A stretch of 36,872 nucleotides of DNA from Gammaproteobacteria bacterium UBA7449 (GTDB taxonomy: Bacteria > Pseudomonadota > Gammaproteobacteria > Pseudomonadales > Pseudohongiellaceae). Below, in pieces: positions 1 to 8,056 of this stretch. How positions within the stretch are numbered: the stretch's first letter is position 1; every line of letters begins with the position of its first letter. The stretch spans positions 1-36,872 of the forward strand of contig DLPV01000048.1 in the NCBI GenBank assembly GCA_002477465.1. Reading direction: 5' to 3'. The notes below the pieces were generated by a model. It was not told where the DNA came from, searched no databases, and saw only the letters and a program-made list of their open reading frames with translations. Made by a program: the position numbers and the translations under genes.

Positions 1-958
1 GCTTGGCAATTCTTACACCAGGCAAATCACTTTGCAGCATAGCGTCAAGTGTCTTTTCATTTTTGACCATAAAATCGAGCATGCCCTCACGAAGCGCGGT
101 TGCACTAAAACGCAGTGCTTCAACCTTGTAGGCCTCCATCAGAGCCGTCAAAACACACCAGCCTGGCAAGAGCAAGTCCCGACGAGCCTCCTTTAGCCCA
201 GCCAGCTCACCTTTTTGCGCGATTGTCTCAGCGAAGAGTGGCTTCAACTCATGCAGCACCTTCAGAGATATCGAACCATGGGGACAGCCCCGCCCCTGGC
301 AGATACTAGCCAGCATCTTCACTGTGCCTGAGGAGGCATGCGCCTCTTCCCAGCCAGCTCTCTCCACACCCGGTGCCACGCTATTGAAAACGGCATACGC
401 TTCCTCTCTGCCTTTCTCCATGGCAGCCGTCAGTGCTATTGGTGAGCTATCGATATTACTAAAGAAACGATCGCGCCAAGCTACACTGCCTATCGGCATG
501 CTTTCAGTAAGGAAGCGATCGTGGTGGCGCCCAACGATGATCTCGGTACTGCCCCCGCCAATATCAATTACCAGGCGATGAGTCTCACTCATGGGTAGAT
601 CAGTGATAACGCCGGCATATATCAGCACCGCTTCCTGGACACCGGTGATGATAGAAATGTCTATACCAATCTCAGAAGATGCCGCAAGAAATGCCTCAGC
701 ATTGGAGGTGACCCTGAATGTATTGGTGCCGAGGGCCCAGTATTGTTTCAGCGGATACTGAAGCATCAACAGCTTAAAGCGACGCAGGCAGTTCAATCCT
801 CGCTCGAATGCGGCCGGAGAAATTTCGCCGCCGTGGCGTACGTTCTCACCGAGCTGAACCTTCTCACTCAGGCGTTCAACAATTTCGATACGGCCCTGTT
901 GCCACTCTCCAATGAGCAAGTGGAAACTATTTGAACCAAGATCAATACATGCGTGCAT
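1..958 (-). CDS. Ppx/GppA exopolyphosphatase family, 3' end beyond window
   Basis: About 319 codons are visible; the C-terminal part lies beyond the left edge. The protein belongs to the ASKHA-fold phosphatases that hydrolyse inorganic polyphosphate (Ppx) or pppGpp (GppA). The N-terminus MHACIDLGSNSFHLLIGEW carries the first phosphate-binding loop (DLGSNS). GVQEAVLIYAGV holds the expected catalytic Glu near residue 109, and IDIGGGSTEI near 131-140 is the second phosphate loop. ATG at 958 is chosen because the conserved DLGSNS motif follows within five residues. Ppx and GppA cannot be told apart without the C-terminal region: Ppx usually runs to about 500 residues, GppA-like forms to about 300. 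It lies downstream of bfd on the same strand, about 300 bases away, so it is probably transcribed separately. Confidence 0.9.
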   Translation of the reverse strand, partial: MHACIDLGSNSFHLLIGEWQQGRIEIVERLSEKVQLGENVRHGGEISPAAFERGLNCLRRFKLLMLQYPLKQYWALGTNTFRVTSNAEAFLAASSEIGIDISIITGVQEAVLIYAGVITDLPMSETHRLVIDIGGGSTEIIVGRHHDRFLTESMPIGSVAWRDRFFSNIDSSPIALTAAMEKGREEAYAVFNSVAPGVERAGWEEAHASSGTVKMLASICQGRGCPHGSISLKVLHELKPLFAETIAQKGELAGLKEARRDLLLPGWCVLTALMEAYKVEALRFSATALREGMLDFMVKNEKTLDAMLQSDLPGVRIAK

Positions 959-1254
959 AGGCAAAGGCGCGAATCGGCTTCGGATAGCCGGAGCCATTTC
1001 ACCATGGACGCCCCGGAATTAATACGCTTCTAGGAATTATCGACTGATTGAGAATGAATATGAACCGCTGACTCGCGGCGCAATAGGATTGACTGATATT
1101 TCACTATCACCTGCACTGAATTTACCTTTCACCGCCCATGGCCGAGCGCTGAGCCGAAGCACTGAATGCAAGCATTGGCCTGAACAAAAAGCTTGGGGAT
1201 TGGCTCTGGATAATCGCTAGACAGCAATCCGCGCACACTGCAGGGGGTAGAGGT

Positions 1255-1443
1255 CTAACCCGCGTTGGTATACGGCGTGGACTTGGCGAATTCCTTGACG
1301 ATATTCTTGGCGAGCTTGCCACATTTCCCGCAGTCAGAAGCCACTCCCAAGCGGGATCGCAAGTCAGTCATGGAGGTGACGCCATCGCGACAGACGTCGC
1401 GGATCTGGTGATCGGTGATTTGGCGGCAAATACAAACGTACAT
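1255..1443 (-). CDS. bfd: Bacterioferritin-associated ferredoxin (Bfd)
   Basis: This 62-residue [2Fe-2S] protein of the BFD family delivers electrons to bacterioferritin so that stored Fe(III) can be released as Fe(II). The start MYVCICRQITDHQIRD is typical. Cysteines occur as CxC near the N-terminus (C4, C6) and CGKC in the middle (DCGKCG), the four cluster ligands. A TTG four codons upstream could also initiate, but ATG at 1443 gives the canonical family N-terminus. The promoter overlaps a Fur-like box shared with the divergent feoAB operon, so iron repression is likely. No bacterioferritin gene lies in the window. The assignment is secure from the cysteine pattern and length. Confidence 0.9.
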   Translation of the reverse strand: MYVCICRQITDHQIRDVCRDGVTSMTDLRSRLGVASDCGKCGKLAKNIVKEFAKSTPYTNAG

Positions 1444-1466
1444 AAAGATATCCAAGTAACGCCTTG

Positions 1467-1495
1467 ATTTAAATCTAAATGAGAATGATTGTCAA
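1467..1495 (-). promoter_or_regulatory. Predicted bfd promoter
   Basis: On the minus strand, TTGACA (1495-1490) is a perfect -35 element. It is followed by a 17-base spacer and TTAAAT (1472-1467), which matches the -10 consensus at four of six positions. It lies about 25 bases upstream of the bfd ATG. The Fur-like box covers the -35 and the spacer, as expected for repression. Confidence 0.6.
1480..1494. promoter_or_regulatory. Fur-like operator between bfd and feoA
   Basis: TGAGAATGATTGTCA fits the 7-1-7 Fur inverted repeat (TGATAATnATTATCA) at 12 of 14 scored positions. It lies between two divergent iron genes, bfd and feoA. It overlaps the bfd -35 element and a possible feoA -35. Both sequence and context support iron-responsive control, but binding is inferred. 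Confidence 0.75.
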
Positions 1496-1517
1496 CAAGA
1501 TTTAGATCTGATAGCTT
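1489..1517 (+). promoter_or_regulatory. Possible feoA promoter
   Basis: TTGTCA (1489-1494), a 17-base spacer and TAGCTT (1512-1517) could form a promoter about 65 bases upstream of feoA. The -10 is poor (three of six). Its -35 is inside the Fur-like box, which favours it over other candidates in this gap. Confidence 0.35.
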
Positions 1518-1580
1518 ACCTCTCTTCTGAAGGCGCAGTAATTCACGCTTATCCCATTGAATCTCAAGCGAATATTTTAA

Positions 1581-1817
1581 ATGACCGCAATCCCCCTCTC
1601 CGCAGCAAATAGCGGTGACCGTTGCCTGGTGCTCGAAGTAGCCCAGAATCCCGCGGAACTGAAGAGCCGTCTTTACGCGCTGGGCGTCATTCCCGGTGTC
1701 GCCATTGAAATACTGCGACTGGCCCCGCTCGGTGATCCCGTGCAAATCAAGGTGGGCGGCAGCTTCCTCAGTATCCGAAAGTGCGACGCTGAGATCATCA
1801 AGGTGGAGGTTCAGTAA
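1581..1817 (+). CDS. feoA: Ferrous iron transport protein A (FeoA)
   Basis: A 78-residue cytoplasmic protein with the SH3-like FeoA fold, which works with FeoB in Fe(II) uptake. The pattern LYALGVIPGVAIEILRLAPL followed by GDPVQIKVGG and a final SIRKCDAEIIKVE is the normal FeoA core, and the length matches the family (about 75-85). It is five bases upstream of feoB, so the two are one transcript. The ribosome site before ATG 1581 is weak. The Fur-like box about 90 bases upstream predicts induction when iron is scarce. Confidence 0.93.
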   Translation: MTAIPLSAANSGDRCLVLEVAQNPAELKSRLYALGVIPGVAIEILRLAPLGDPVQIKVGGSFLSIRKCDAEIIKVEVQ

Positions 1818-1822
1818 ACCCG

Positions 1823-3958
1823 ATGAAAAAAGTAGCCCTCATTGGCAACCCGAATTGCGGCAAGACCACACTGTTTAACCTCCTGACTGGTGCGCGCCAG
1901 AAAGTAGGCAACTGGCCTGGTGTCACAGTCGAGAAGAAATTCGGCTATTTACAACTTCAGCAGGATGAAATCGAATTGGTGGATTTGCCGGGCATTTATT
2001 CCCTGGAGCAGGAATATCAGGGAATCGATGAGCAAATAGCCCGAGACTATCTGCAGCAGGATGAAATCCATCTGATCATCAATATTATTGATGCCAGCAA
2101 CCTTGAACGCAGCCTTGTCCTTACCCAGCAACTTCGGGAGATGGGGATTCCTATTATTGTGATTCTCAATATGCTGGATGTCGCCGAGCAACAGGGTCTC
2201 ACACTCACGCCTGGCAAGCTGGAAGAGCAGCTTGGTCTGCCTGTCATCAGCATGGTGGCATCCCGCAAGCAGGGCGTGAGCGAGTTAAAGGCGGCAATGG
2301 TCAACGATTTTGAGGCATCCCGCGCACCAAGGTCAGAAGAGACCGACCCAGAAAATCAAGACGCGGAAGTGGGTCAGCAACTTACCGATCCCATGCTTCG
2401 TCGCTATCACAAATCCCGGCAGTTGGTTAACGGTGTGGTTGAAGTCAGCCCTACCCGTCACAGCTTGTCTGAGCGACTCGACAGTGTCGTTCTCAACCGC
2501 TGGCTGGGGGTGCCAATTTTTCTGCTGATGATTTATCTGATGTTCACCTTTGCCGTGAATTTCGGCGCCATCTTCATAGATTTCTTCGACATTCTGTTCG
2601 CCGCAGTCCTTGTAGACGGCACCAGTTGGCTGCTGGAACAGCTTTCAATGCCCCCAATCGTGATAACCCTGCTGGCACAGGGCGTCGGCGGCGGCATTAC
2701 CCTGGTGGCAACATTCATTCCCGTTATCGGATTTCTCTATCTCAGTCTTTCGCTGCTGGAAGATTCGGGCTATATGTCGAGAGCGGCATTTGTGATCGAT
2801 AGACTCATGAGCGGTATCGGCTTGCCCGGCAATGCTTTCGTACCCTTGATTGTGGGCTTTGGCTGCAACGTGCCCGCGGTGATGGCAACCCGTACCTTGG
2901 GCCGAGATAGCGATCGGCTCATGACCATAGCGATGGCGCCGTTCATGAGTTGTGGCGCTCGCCTTACGGTGTACGCTTTATTTGCTGCAGCATTCTTCCA
3001 GCAAAACGGCCAGAACATCGTTTTCGGCCTGTATCTGCTGGGCATCGGGCTAGCTATTTTTACCGGTTGGGTATTCCGCAAGCAGATGTTTCCCGCAGAA
3101 ATCACGCCATCATTCCAGGAGATGCCTGCCTATCATGTGCCGGTTGCCCGCAATATCCTTCTCACCACATGGTTCCGCCTGAAGGGCTTCACCTTTCGGG
3201 CCGGCAAGACGATCGTAATAGTCGTAATTGCCCTGAGCTTTCTCAACTCGCTGGGCACAGACGGCAGTTTTGGTAATGAAGACTCTGGAGAGTCAGTGTT
3301 GAGCGTAATCGGCAAAGCCATCACCCCTGCTTTTGCACCACTGGGTATACAGGAAGACAACTGGCCCGCCACCGTCGGGCTCTTCACCGGTATGTTTGCC
3401 AAGGAAGCGATAGTCGGCACCCTTGATGCGCTCTACACTGAAAGCGAGAGCGAGGCAGACGCTGGCGCACCCGATCTACTCGGCGCTGCAGGAGAAGCCT
3501 TCACTTCTATTGGCACTGAGTTCATAGCGCTTGCAGACACCCTCACCGACCCGCTGGGAATCTCAATTGGCGACGTCAGTGATGCAGAGGCTGTAGCGGA
3601 AGAGCAGGAGGTACAAGGCAGCACACTTACCAATATGGCGAATCTTTTCGTCAGCCCGTTTGCGGCATTTTGCTATCTGGTTTTTATATTGCTTTATGCT
3701 CCCTGCGTAGCCGTTCTCGGTGCAGTCAACAAGGAGGCGGGGTGGCGCTGGACTCTGCTCGTCTTCAGTTGGAGCACGGCACTCGCCTACATCGCAGCAA
3801 CCGTGACCTACCAGATTGGCACTTTTGGGACAAACCCCTTATTCTCGTCAATCTGGATTGGGGCCATGCTGCTGGTATTGTTTGCGTTCATCAGCAGCCT
3901 CAAACGCCTTTCCAGCAAGATGGTACCGAAGAATCTGATCCAGGCCGTCCAGATTTAG
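1823..3958 (+). CDS. feoB: Ferrous iron transport GTPase/permease (FeoB)
   Basis: A 711-residue inner-membrane Fe(II) transporter with an N-terminal G domain. G1 is GNPNCGKT (8-15), the G2 region GNWPGVTVE is near 29-37, G3 is DLPG (54-57) and G4 is NMLD (116-119). The membrane part has the two Gate regions, including GFGCNVPAVMATRTL and a later FAKEAIVGTLDALY, each with the conserved Cys or Glu/Ala surroundings. It is somewhat shorter than the E. coli protein (773). It overlaps nothing but is tightly coupled to feoA. No feoC-like small gene follows, because the next gene is a glycosyltransferase. Identification is firm. Confidence 0.96.
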   Translation: MKKVALIGNPNCGKTTLFNLLTGARQKVGNWPGVTVEKKFGYLQLQQDEIELVDLPGIYSLEQEYQGIDEQIARDYLQQDEIHLIINIIDASNLERSLVLTQQLREMGIPIIVILNMLDVAEQQGLTLTPGKLEEQLGLPVISMVASRKQGVSELKAAMVNDFEASRAPRSEETDPENQDAEVGQQLTDPMLRRYHKSRQLVNGVVEVSPTRHSLSERLDSVVLNRWLGVPIFLLMIYLMFTFAVNFGAIFIDFFDILFAAVLVDGTSWLLEQLSMPPIVITLLAQGVGGGITLVATFIPVIGFLYLSLSLLEDSGYMSRAAFVIDRLMSGIGLPGNAFVPLIVGFGCNVPAVMATRTLGRDSDRLMTIAMAPFMSCGARLTVYALFAAAFFQQNGQNIVFGLYLLGIGLAIFTGWVFRKQMFPAEITPSFQEMPAYHVPVARNILLTTWFRLKGFTFRAGKTIVIVVIALSFLNSLGTDGSFGNEDSGESVLSVIGKAITPAFAPLGIQEDNWPATVGLFTGMFAKEAIVGTLDALYTESESEADAGAPDLLGAAGEAFTSIGTEFIALADTLTDPLGISIGDVSDAEAVAEEQEVQGSTLTNMANLFVSPFAAFCYLVFILLYAPCVAVLGAVNKEAGWRWTLLVFSWSTALAYIAATVTYQIGTFGTNPLFSSIWIGAMLLVLFAFISSLKRLSSKMVPKNLIQAVQI

Positions 3959-4010
3959 ACCCATTCTTCCAATCTATCGAAATCAATTGCTGTAAATAGA
4001 GGAACAAGCT

Positions 4011-5933
4011 GTGCATGAATCACCTCAGTCACCGGTATTGAGAGGGTTCATCGCGGCATTTGGCATCGTCGCCGTTCTCAAGTTCTACTTCGCCACTGAA
4101 TTAGACCTCTACAGTGACGAGATCTTTTACTGGTTGGCCTCAACCGATCTCAGTCTGGCTTACAGCGACCTCCCCTTCATGACTGCACTTATGGCGGGAA
4201 TTGGCAGCGCGATTTCCCCGGGCAGTGCGTTTGCCGTAAGGCTGTTGTTTCTCATTCTAGGCAGCATGATCCCTTTGCTGGTTTACTGGCTGGCTCTCCC
4301 CATCACCAACCGGCATGCCGCCTTGCATTCAGCTTTGCTCGCATTGTGTCTACCTCTAGGCGGGTTTCTCGGGCTACTTGCAGTGCCAGATGTCCCTTTA
4401 ATATTCTTGGGAATCTTGTCGATAGGTTTTTTCGAGCGCGCAGTACGAACTGACAGCCTCTGGCATTGGATCGTTACAGGTGTAGTTGTTGCCTGCGGAC
4501 TCAGCACCCACTATCGATTTTTTCTGTATCCTCTCGCCGCCGTCCTCTTTCTTTTATTTTTCAAGCCAGAACAAAAGCAGTGGCGTAACCCACGCTTCTA
4601 CCTGGCAATAGCGATCTCAAGTCTGGGCCTGATACCTATAATTTGGTTCAACCTCAGTAACCAACTCAGCAGCGCCAGCTTTTACCTGGTGGAACGCCAT
4701 CCCTGGGAATTCCAGGCTTCGGGATTACTGCATGCTTTCAAACAAGCCGGCTTGGTAACACCACCACTTTATTTTTGCTTTGCAATCACCCTACTCGCTC
4801 TGTATCGACGCGCAGGGAAAGGTGATCGCTCGGCTGCATTGCTATTGAGCTTCTCGCTGACCAACTTGTTGGTCTACCTCATTCTGGCGCCCTGGACTGA
4901 TGCCAACAGCACATCAATCCACTGGCCATTATCTGGCTACTTTCCCCTGCTGGTGGCCTTGCCATTCACACTGAAACATATTGCGCAATGGTGCGAAGAT
5001 AGGTGGTCGCCCGCTTCAGCCTTTCGAATTACTCGGACTATTCCAGCAATCGGCTTCATCGGGACCCTGGCGGCTCTTGTTGGCGTCGCCTCCCAGGCCT
5101 ATCAACAACAACTGCAGCCGATTCTGGGCACCGGCGTGCTGTCCAACAAGATGGCTGGATGGAAAGAGTTTTCGACTTACACCGCATCCTTGATCGATAG
5201 CCAATTCTTAGGCGCTCGGCCGGTACTGATTACTGACAATTACTATACGGCAGCCCAGCTCAAATTTACCGGACTGACAGACACCGCTATCACCCTCGAT
5301 CGCGATAAGGCAGTCAGGGACGGAAGGATTACCCAACTAGCCCTTTGGCAAATGGATGCGAGTGCCGTAGCCAACTATTCGGGGCAGCCAGCCCTGTTTA
5401 TTAGTGAGGACAGCACCCTGATCGAGGCCGACAAGGTCGCCCTGCTTACCAAAATATGCCAGCAAAGCACGGCGATAACGGCCGCGCCTCCGCTGTCACT
5501 TTATGCGGGTGACAAAGTCTTTTCGTTTTACCCCATCGCAGCGCTAACTCAGCATGGACCGCAGAGTAACGAGCGTGCGCGCCCCTGCCCATTCCCCAGC
5601 GTGGCCTGGATTGACAGCCCTCTGGCTGATGCGCGCATAAGCGGTAATTTGCAGGTCAGTGGTTGGGCATATAATGAAGATATCGGCATTGCTTCTGTGG
5701 AGCTTCTGATCGACGGCAAAATTGTCAAAACTCTGGATTACGGCATTGCCAGGGACGACGTGGTATCGGTCCAGGCCGTCACCACTGATCCAAACCGACC
5801 CCACCTGGGATTTGGTGGAGACCTGGACAGCTCTCTCTTTGACAACGGCCGACACAGACTGGCGGTGCGTATCTTGAACAAAGCAGGCAGCCAGCGCCTC
5901 TTCGGCGAGCGCGAAGTGTTTATTCAGAACTAG
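4011..5933 (+). CDS. PMT/ArnT-like integral membrane glycosyltransferase with C-terminal Ig-like domain
   Basis: A 640-residue multi-pass protein of the GT-C superfamily (GT39/GT83-like), expected to use a polyprenyl-phosphate sugar and act on the periplasmic side. The first loop carries YSDEIFYW (D36, E37) and then YSDLPFM near 51-57, the usual acidic catalytic and 'DxPP-like' positions. About ten hydrophobic helices follow to roughly residue 370. A soluble region follows, and residues about 535-640 form a beta-rich Ig-like module (SGWAYNEDIGIASVELLIDG). GTG at 4011 is chosen because GAGGAA lies eight bases upstream. It follows feoB by 52 bases and may be co-transcribed, though a functional link to iron is not evident. 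The acceptor is unknown. Confidence 0.75.
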   Translation: MHESPQSPVLRGFIAAFGIVAVLKFYFATELDLYSDEIFYWLASTDLSLAYSDLPFMTALMAGIGSAISPGSAFAVRLLFLILGSMIPLLVYWLALPITNRHAALHSALLALCLPLGGFLGLLAVPDVPLIFLGILSIGFFERAVRTDSLWHWIVTGVVVACGLSTHYRFFLYPLAAVLFLLFFKPEQKQWRNPRFYLAIAISSLGLIPIIWFNLSNQLSSASFYLVERHPWEFQASGLLHAFKQAGLVTPPLYFCFAITLLALYRRAGKGDRSAALLLSFSLTNLLVYLILAPWTDANSTSIHWPLSGYFPLLVALPFTLKHIAQWCEDRWSPASAFRITRTIPAIGFIGTLAALVGVASQAYQQQLQPILGTGVLSNKMAGWKEFSTYTASLIDSQFLGARPVLITDNYYTAAQLKFTGLTDTAITLDRDKAVRDGRITQLALWQMDASAVANYSGQPALFISEDSTLIEADKVALLTKICQQSTAITAAPPLSLYAGDKVFSFYPIAALTQHGPQSNERARPCPFPSVAWIDSPLADARISGNLQVSGWAYNEDIGIASVELLIDGKIVKTLDYGIARDDVVSVQAVTTDPNRPHLGFGGDLDSSLFDNGRHRLAVRILNKAGSQRLFGEREVFIQN

Positions 5934-5963
5934 TAGCTCTGGGCAGTCAGGTCAAAGTTTTGC

Positions 5964-6887
5964 TCAGAATCGGTTGAGCACTTCAACCGCGATACGCCAT
6001 TCGTTATTCAGAGTCAGGCGCCACAGACGCAGATAGTTGGAATTAAATCCCGACTGGGATTCTTCCGGGTTGGTAGACATGACGCCGTAAGTAAACCCCA
6101 TCTCTTTGGATTCACTGAGATATCCCCCCATGTGATCCAGATTGACCGGGGTAGTGGTCTCCAGCACATCATCAAGATAGGCACCATAGACAGAGCTGGC
6201 TACGTCAGCCCCAATTGCTGGACCCATGCCCGGCAGGTAAACGCGGATGTTTTCCATACCGTAACGCAACAGGGCTCGCTCTCCGCCGCTAATGTTAATG
6301 GAGCGCTCAAACAGGTCGTCGGCATCGATGAGGCTTTGCATGCCACCATCACGCAAATCAGCCATTACCGGGTAGGCGGTTTCTTCAAACACCGGCTGAG
6401 TATCTTCGAAGTTGGGTTCGACCTCCAATGACAGAAACCCTGGAATGAACGCAAAGATATCGGCAGCCAGCTTCCATGCCCCCTCTTGCTTTCTCCATAC
6501 TGAAACGAGGTGCCCGAAAACATCGGGCCCATCTTCATTATCAGTATTGATACTGGTCATGGGTCCGGCTGACAAACCCAGGTCGCCGGCTCGCGACACG
6601 TCAATATAGTGCGATTCCCAGGTCAGGTCATTGCCACGGAAATCAGGTGAGGAATAAATCTTCAGCGCGTCTACTGGCCCATCTCGAAAAACTACGGAGC
6701 CCTCTCCCAGAAATTCGAGAAAGGCCTGTGTACGCCCTATCTCTAGTGCGCGGTCTGCGTAAGTCTGGTCCGCGGCCGCCAATTCCAGCCAGTATTGATA
6801 TTGGTAGCGTTCCTGCGCTGTAGCCGGGCTGAGCAGTGCCGCGCCTGCCAACAGGATAGCCACCATTTCCCTAGGTCTCATCATCAT
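5964..6887 (-). CDS. Secreted protein with two SnoaL/DUF4440-like domains
   Basis: A 307-residue protein with a cleavable signal peptide (hydrophobic to about residue 24, ending in PATAQ). The rest reads as two NTF2-like halves. The first (about 30-160) ends in GHLVSVWRKQEGAWKLAADI, a typical SnoaL/DUF4440 strand pattern in which a Trp-Lys segment follows 'dG.W'. The second (about 190-307) ends in LRLWRLTLNNEWRIAVEVL, the same pattern again. Catalytic function cannot be stated: such domains range from small-molecule binding to isomerase activity. Three ATG codons in a row occur at the start, and the first is given. It is convergent with the glycosyltransferase, which ends 30 bases away. Confidence 0.65.
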   Translation of the reverse strand: MMMRPREMVAILLAGAALLSPATAQERYQYQYWLELAAADQTYADRALEIGRTQAFLEFLGEGSVVFRDGPVDALKIYSSPDFRGNDLTWESHYIDVSRAGDLGLSAGPMTSINTDNEDGPDVFGHLVSVWRKQEGAWKLAADIFAFIPGFLSLEVEPNFEDTQPVFEETAYPVMADLRDGGMQSLIDADDLFERSINISGGERALLRYGMENIRVYLPGMGPAIGADVASSVYGAYLDDVLETTTPVNLDHMGGYLSESKEMGFTYGVMSTNPEESQSGFNSNYLRLWRLTLNNEWRIAVEVLNRF

Positions 6888-7197
6888 AGGTGAAAACTAG
6901 CATTGGCAGCCTTGCTTGGCCACTTCAAACGCGAATCGGACCATAATCAGTGGCACGAACAGAGTTGAAAAGGCGACCGCCTGATTACCAATTCACATGT
7001 CGAAAAAGTGATCGCCGACACTAAAATCGTGGCACCTAAGAAACTAAGTTGGAGACAACGCCTGTTTTCCTGAGCGCTCACGGGCTGTTTACAGGCCGAC
7101 GTTTAGGCAAGACATAGCCCGGAAGATCGCTAGGCCGGTTGTATGTGGACCATCAAACCTTATAATCTCAGTTCCCAATCGCCAAGAGCAGTCAGAC
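6888..7197. other. Intergenic region upstream of cysE
   Basis: No open frame with coding character was seen in these 310 bases. The only element I can support is the cysE promoter near its right end. Any promoter of the minus-strand SnoaL-like gene must be at the left end but is not obvious. Confidence 0.5.
7139..7166 (+). promoter_or_regulatory. Predicted cysE promoter
   Basis: TTGTAT (7139-7144), a 16-base spacer and a perfect TATAAT (7161-7166) lie 31 bases upstream of the cysE ATG. The -35 is only a half match, but the -10 is strong. Confidence 0.6.
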
Positions 7198-7983
7198 ATG
7201 ACGACGGATATCTGGCAACAACTTCACAAAGAGGCTCAGCAGGTAATTAAGCGGGAACCGCTGCTGGCCAGCTATGTTTACGCCTGTGTGTTAAACCATG
7301 ACAGCCTGGAATCCTCGCTAAGTTTTATTCTCGCCAACAAACTGTCGGACGATGTCATGCCTGCTATCTCGGTGCGGGAATTGTTTGAGATAGCATTTAA
7401 GTCTTCACCTGAAATTATCGAGCATGCCGCCTGCGACATTATTGCGGTTTACGAGCGTGACGCTGCCACCTGCTCTTTCCTGCCAGTAATTCTGTACCTT
7501 AAGGGTTACCAGGCGATTCAAGTCCACCGTCTGGCGCACTACCTCTGGCAAAACGGACGCAAGGAACTGGCCATGTTTATACAAAGCCGCAATGCGCAGG
7601 TATTCGGCGTGGACATACACCCGGCCTGTGTTATCGGCCGCGGTATCATGCTGGATCACGCCACCGGTATCGTGATCGGAGAAACCACCGTAATCGAAGA
7701 CAACGTATCAATCTTACAGCAGGTAACGCTTGGCGGCACCGGAAATGAACAGGGCAACAGACATCCAAAAATAAAATCCGGAGTTTTGATAGCCGCCGGT
7801 GCCAAGGTGCTCGGCAACATCATCATCGGCGAAGGCGCAAAAATTGGCGCCGGCAGTGTAGTGTTGGCAGATGTCGCCCCCCACACCACAGTCGTAGGCA
7901 TCCCGGCAAAACCCTTGGGCAAACCGATCTCGGAAGCACCCGCCGAGACCATGAACCAGAATTTCCTCGACGACTCAGTCTAG
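7198..7983 (+). CDS. cysE: Serine O-acetyltransferase (CysE)
   Basis: This 261-residue enzyme transfers acetyl from acetyl-CoA to L-serine, the first step of cysteine synthesis. The N-terminal helical domain (about 1-135) is followed by a left-handed beta-helix of hexapeptide repeats. The segment VDIHPACVIGRGIMLDHATG carries Asp139 and His154, equivalent to the catalytic Asp143/His158 of the E. coli enzyme. Length and sequence are close to the enterobacterial long form rather than the short type. The C-terminus diverges after VVGIPAKPLGKP, where cysteine synthase binding and cysteine feedback normally map; the last residue is Val, not the Ile often needed for CysK docking. It stands alone with its own promoter. 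Confidence 0.96.
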   Translation: MTTDIWQQLHKEAQQVIKREPLLASYVYACVLNHDSLESSLSFILANKLSDDVMPAISVRELFEIAFKSSPEIIEHAACDIIAVYERDAATCSFLPVILYLKGYQAIQVHRLAHYLWQNGRKELAMFIQSRNAQVFGVDIHPACVIGRGIMLDHATGIVIGETTVIEDNVSILQQVTLGGTGNEQGNRHPKIKSGVLIAAGAKVLGNIIIGEGAKIGAGSVVLADVAPHTTVVGIPAKPLGKPISEAPAETMNQNFLDDSV

Positions 7984-7996
7984 TACCGTTAAAACC

Positions 7997-8033
7997 GAGC
8001 GCTGAATCTTTGATAGTTAAAGATATAGCGCTC
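7997..8033. terminator. Hairpin between convergent cysE and phoH2
   Basis: GAGCGCT (7997-8003) pairs with AGCGCTC (8027-8033). Inside it ATCTTT pairs with AAAGAT around a short loop. It lies between two convergent stop codons. There is no good T run on either side, so it may be a transcript-end stabiliser rather than a strict intrinsic terminator. Confidence 0.5.
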
Positions 8034-8056
8034 AGAATTAGTTGCGAGATGGATAC

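Noticed and set aside
1122..1322. 66-codon minus-strand frame overlapping bfd
   Set aside because: Different frame from bfd, Ser/Arg/Pro-rich and unrelated to any family; the cysteine pattern shows bfd is the real gene.
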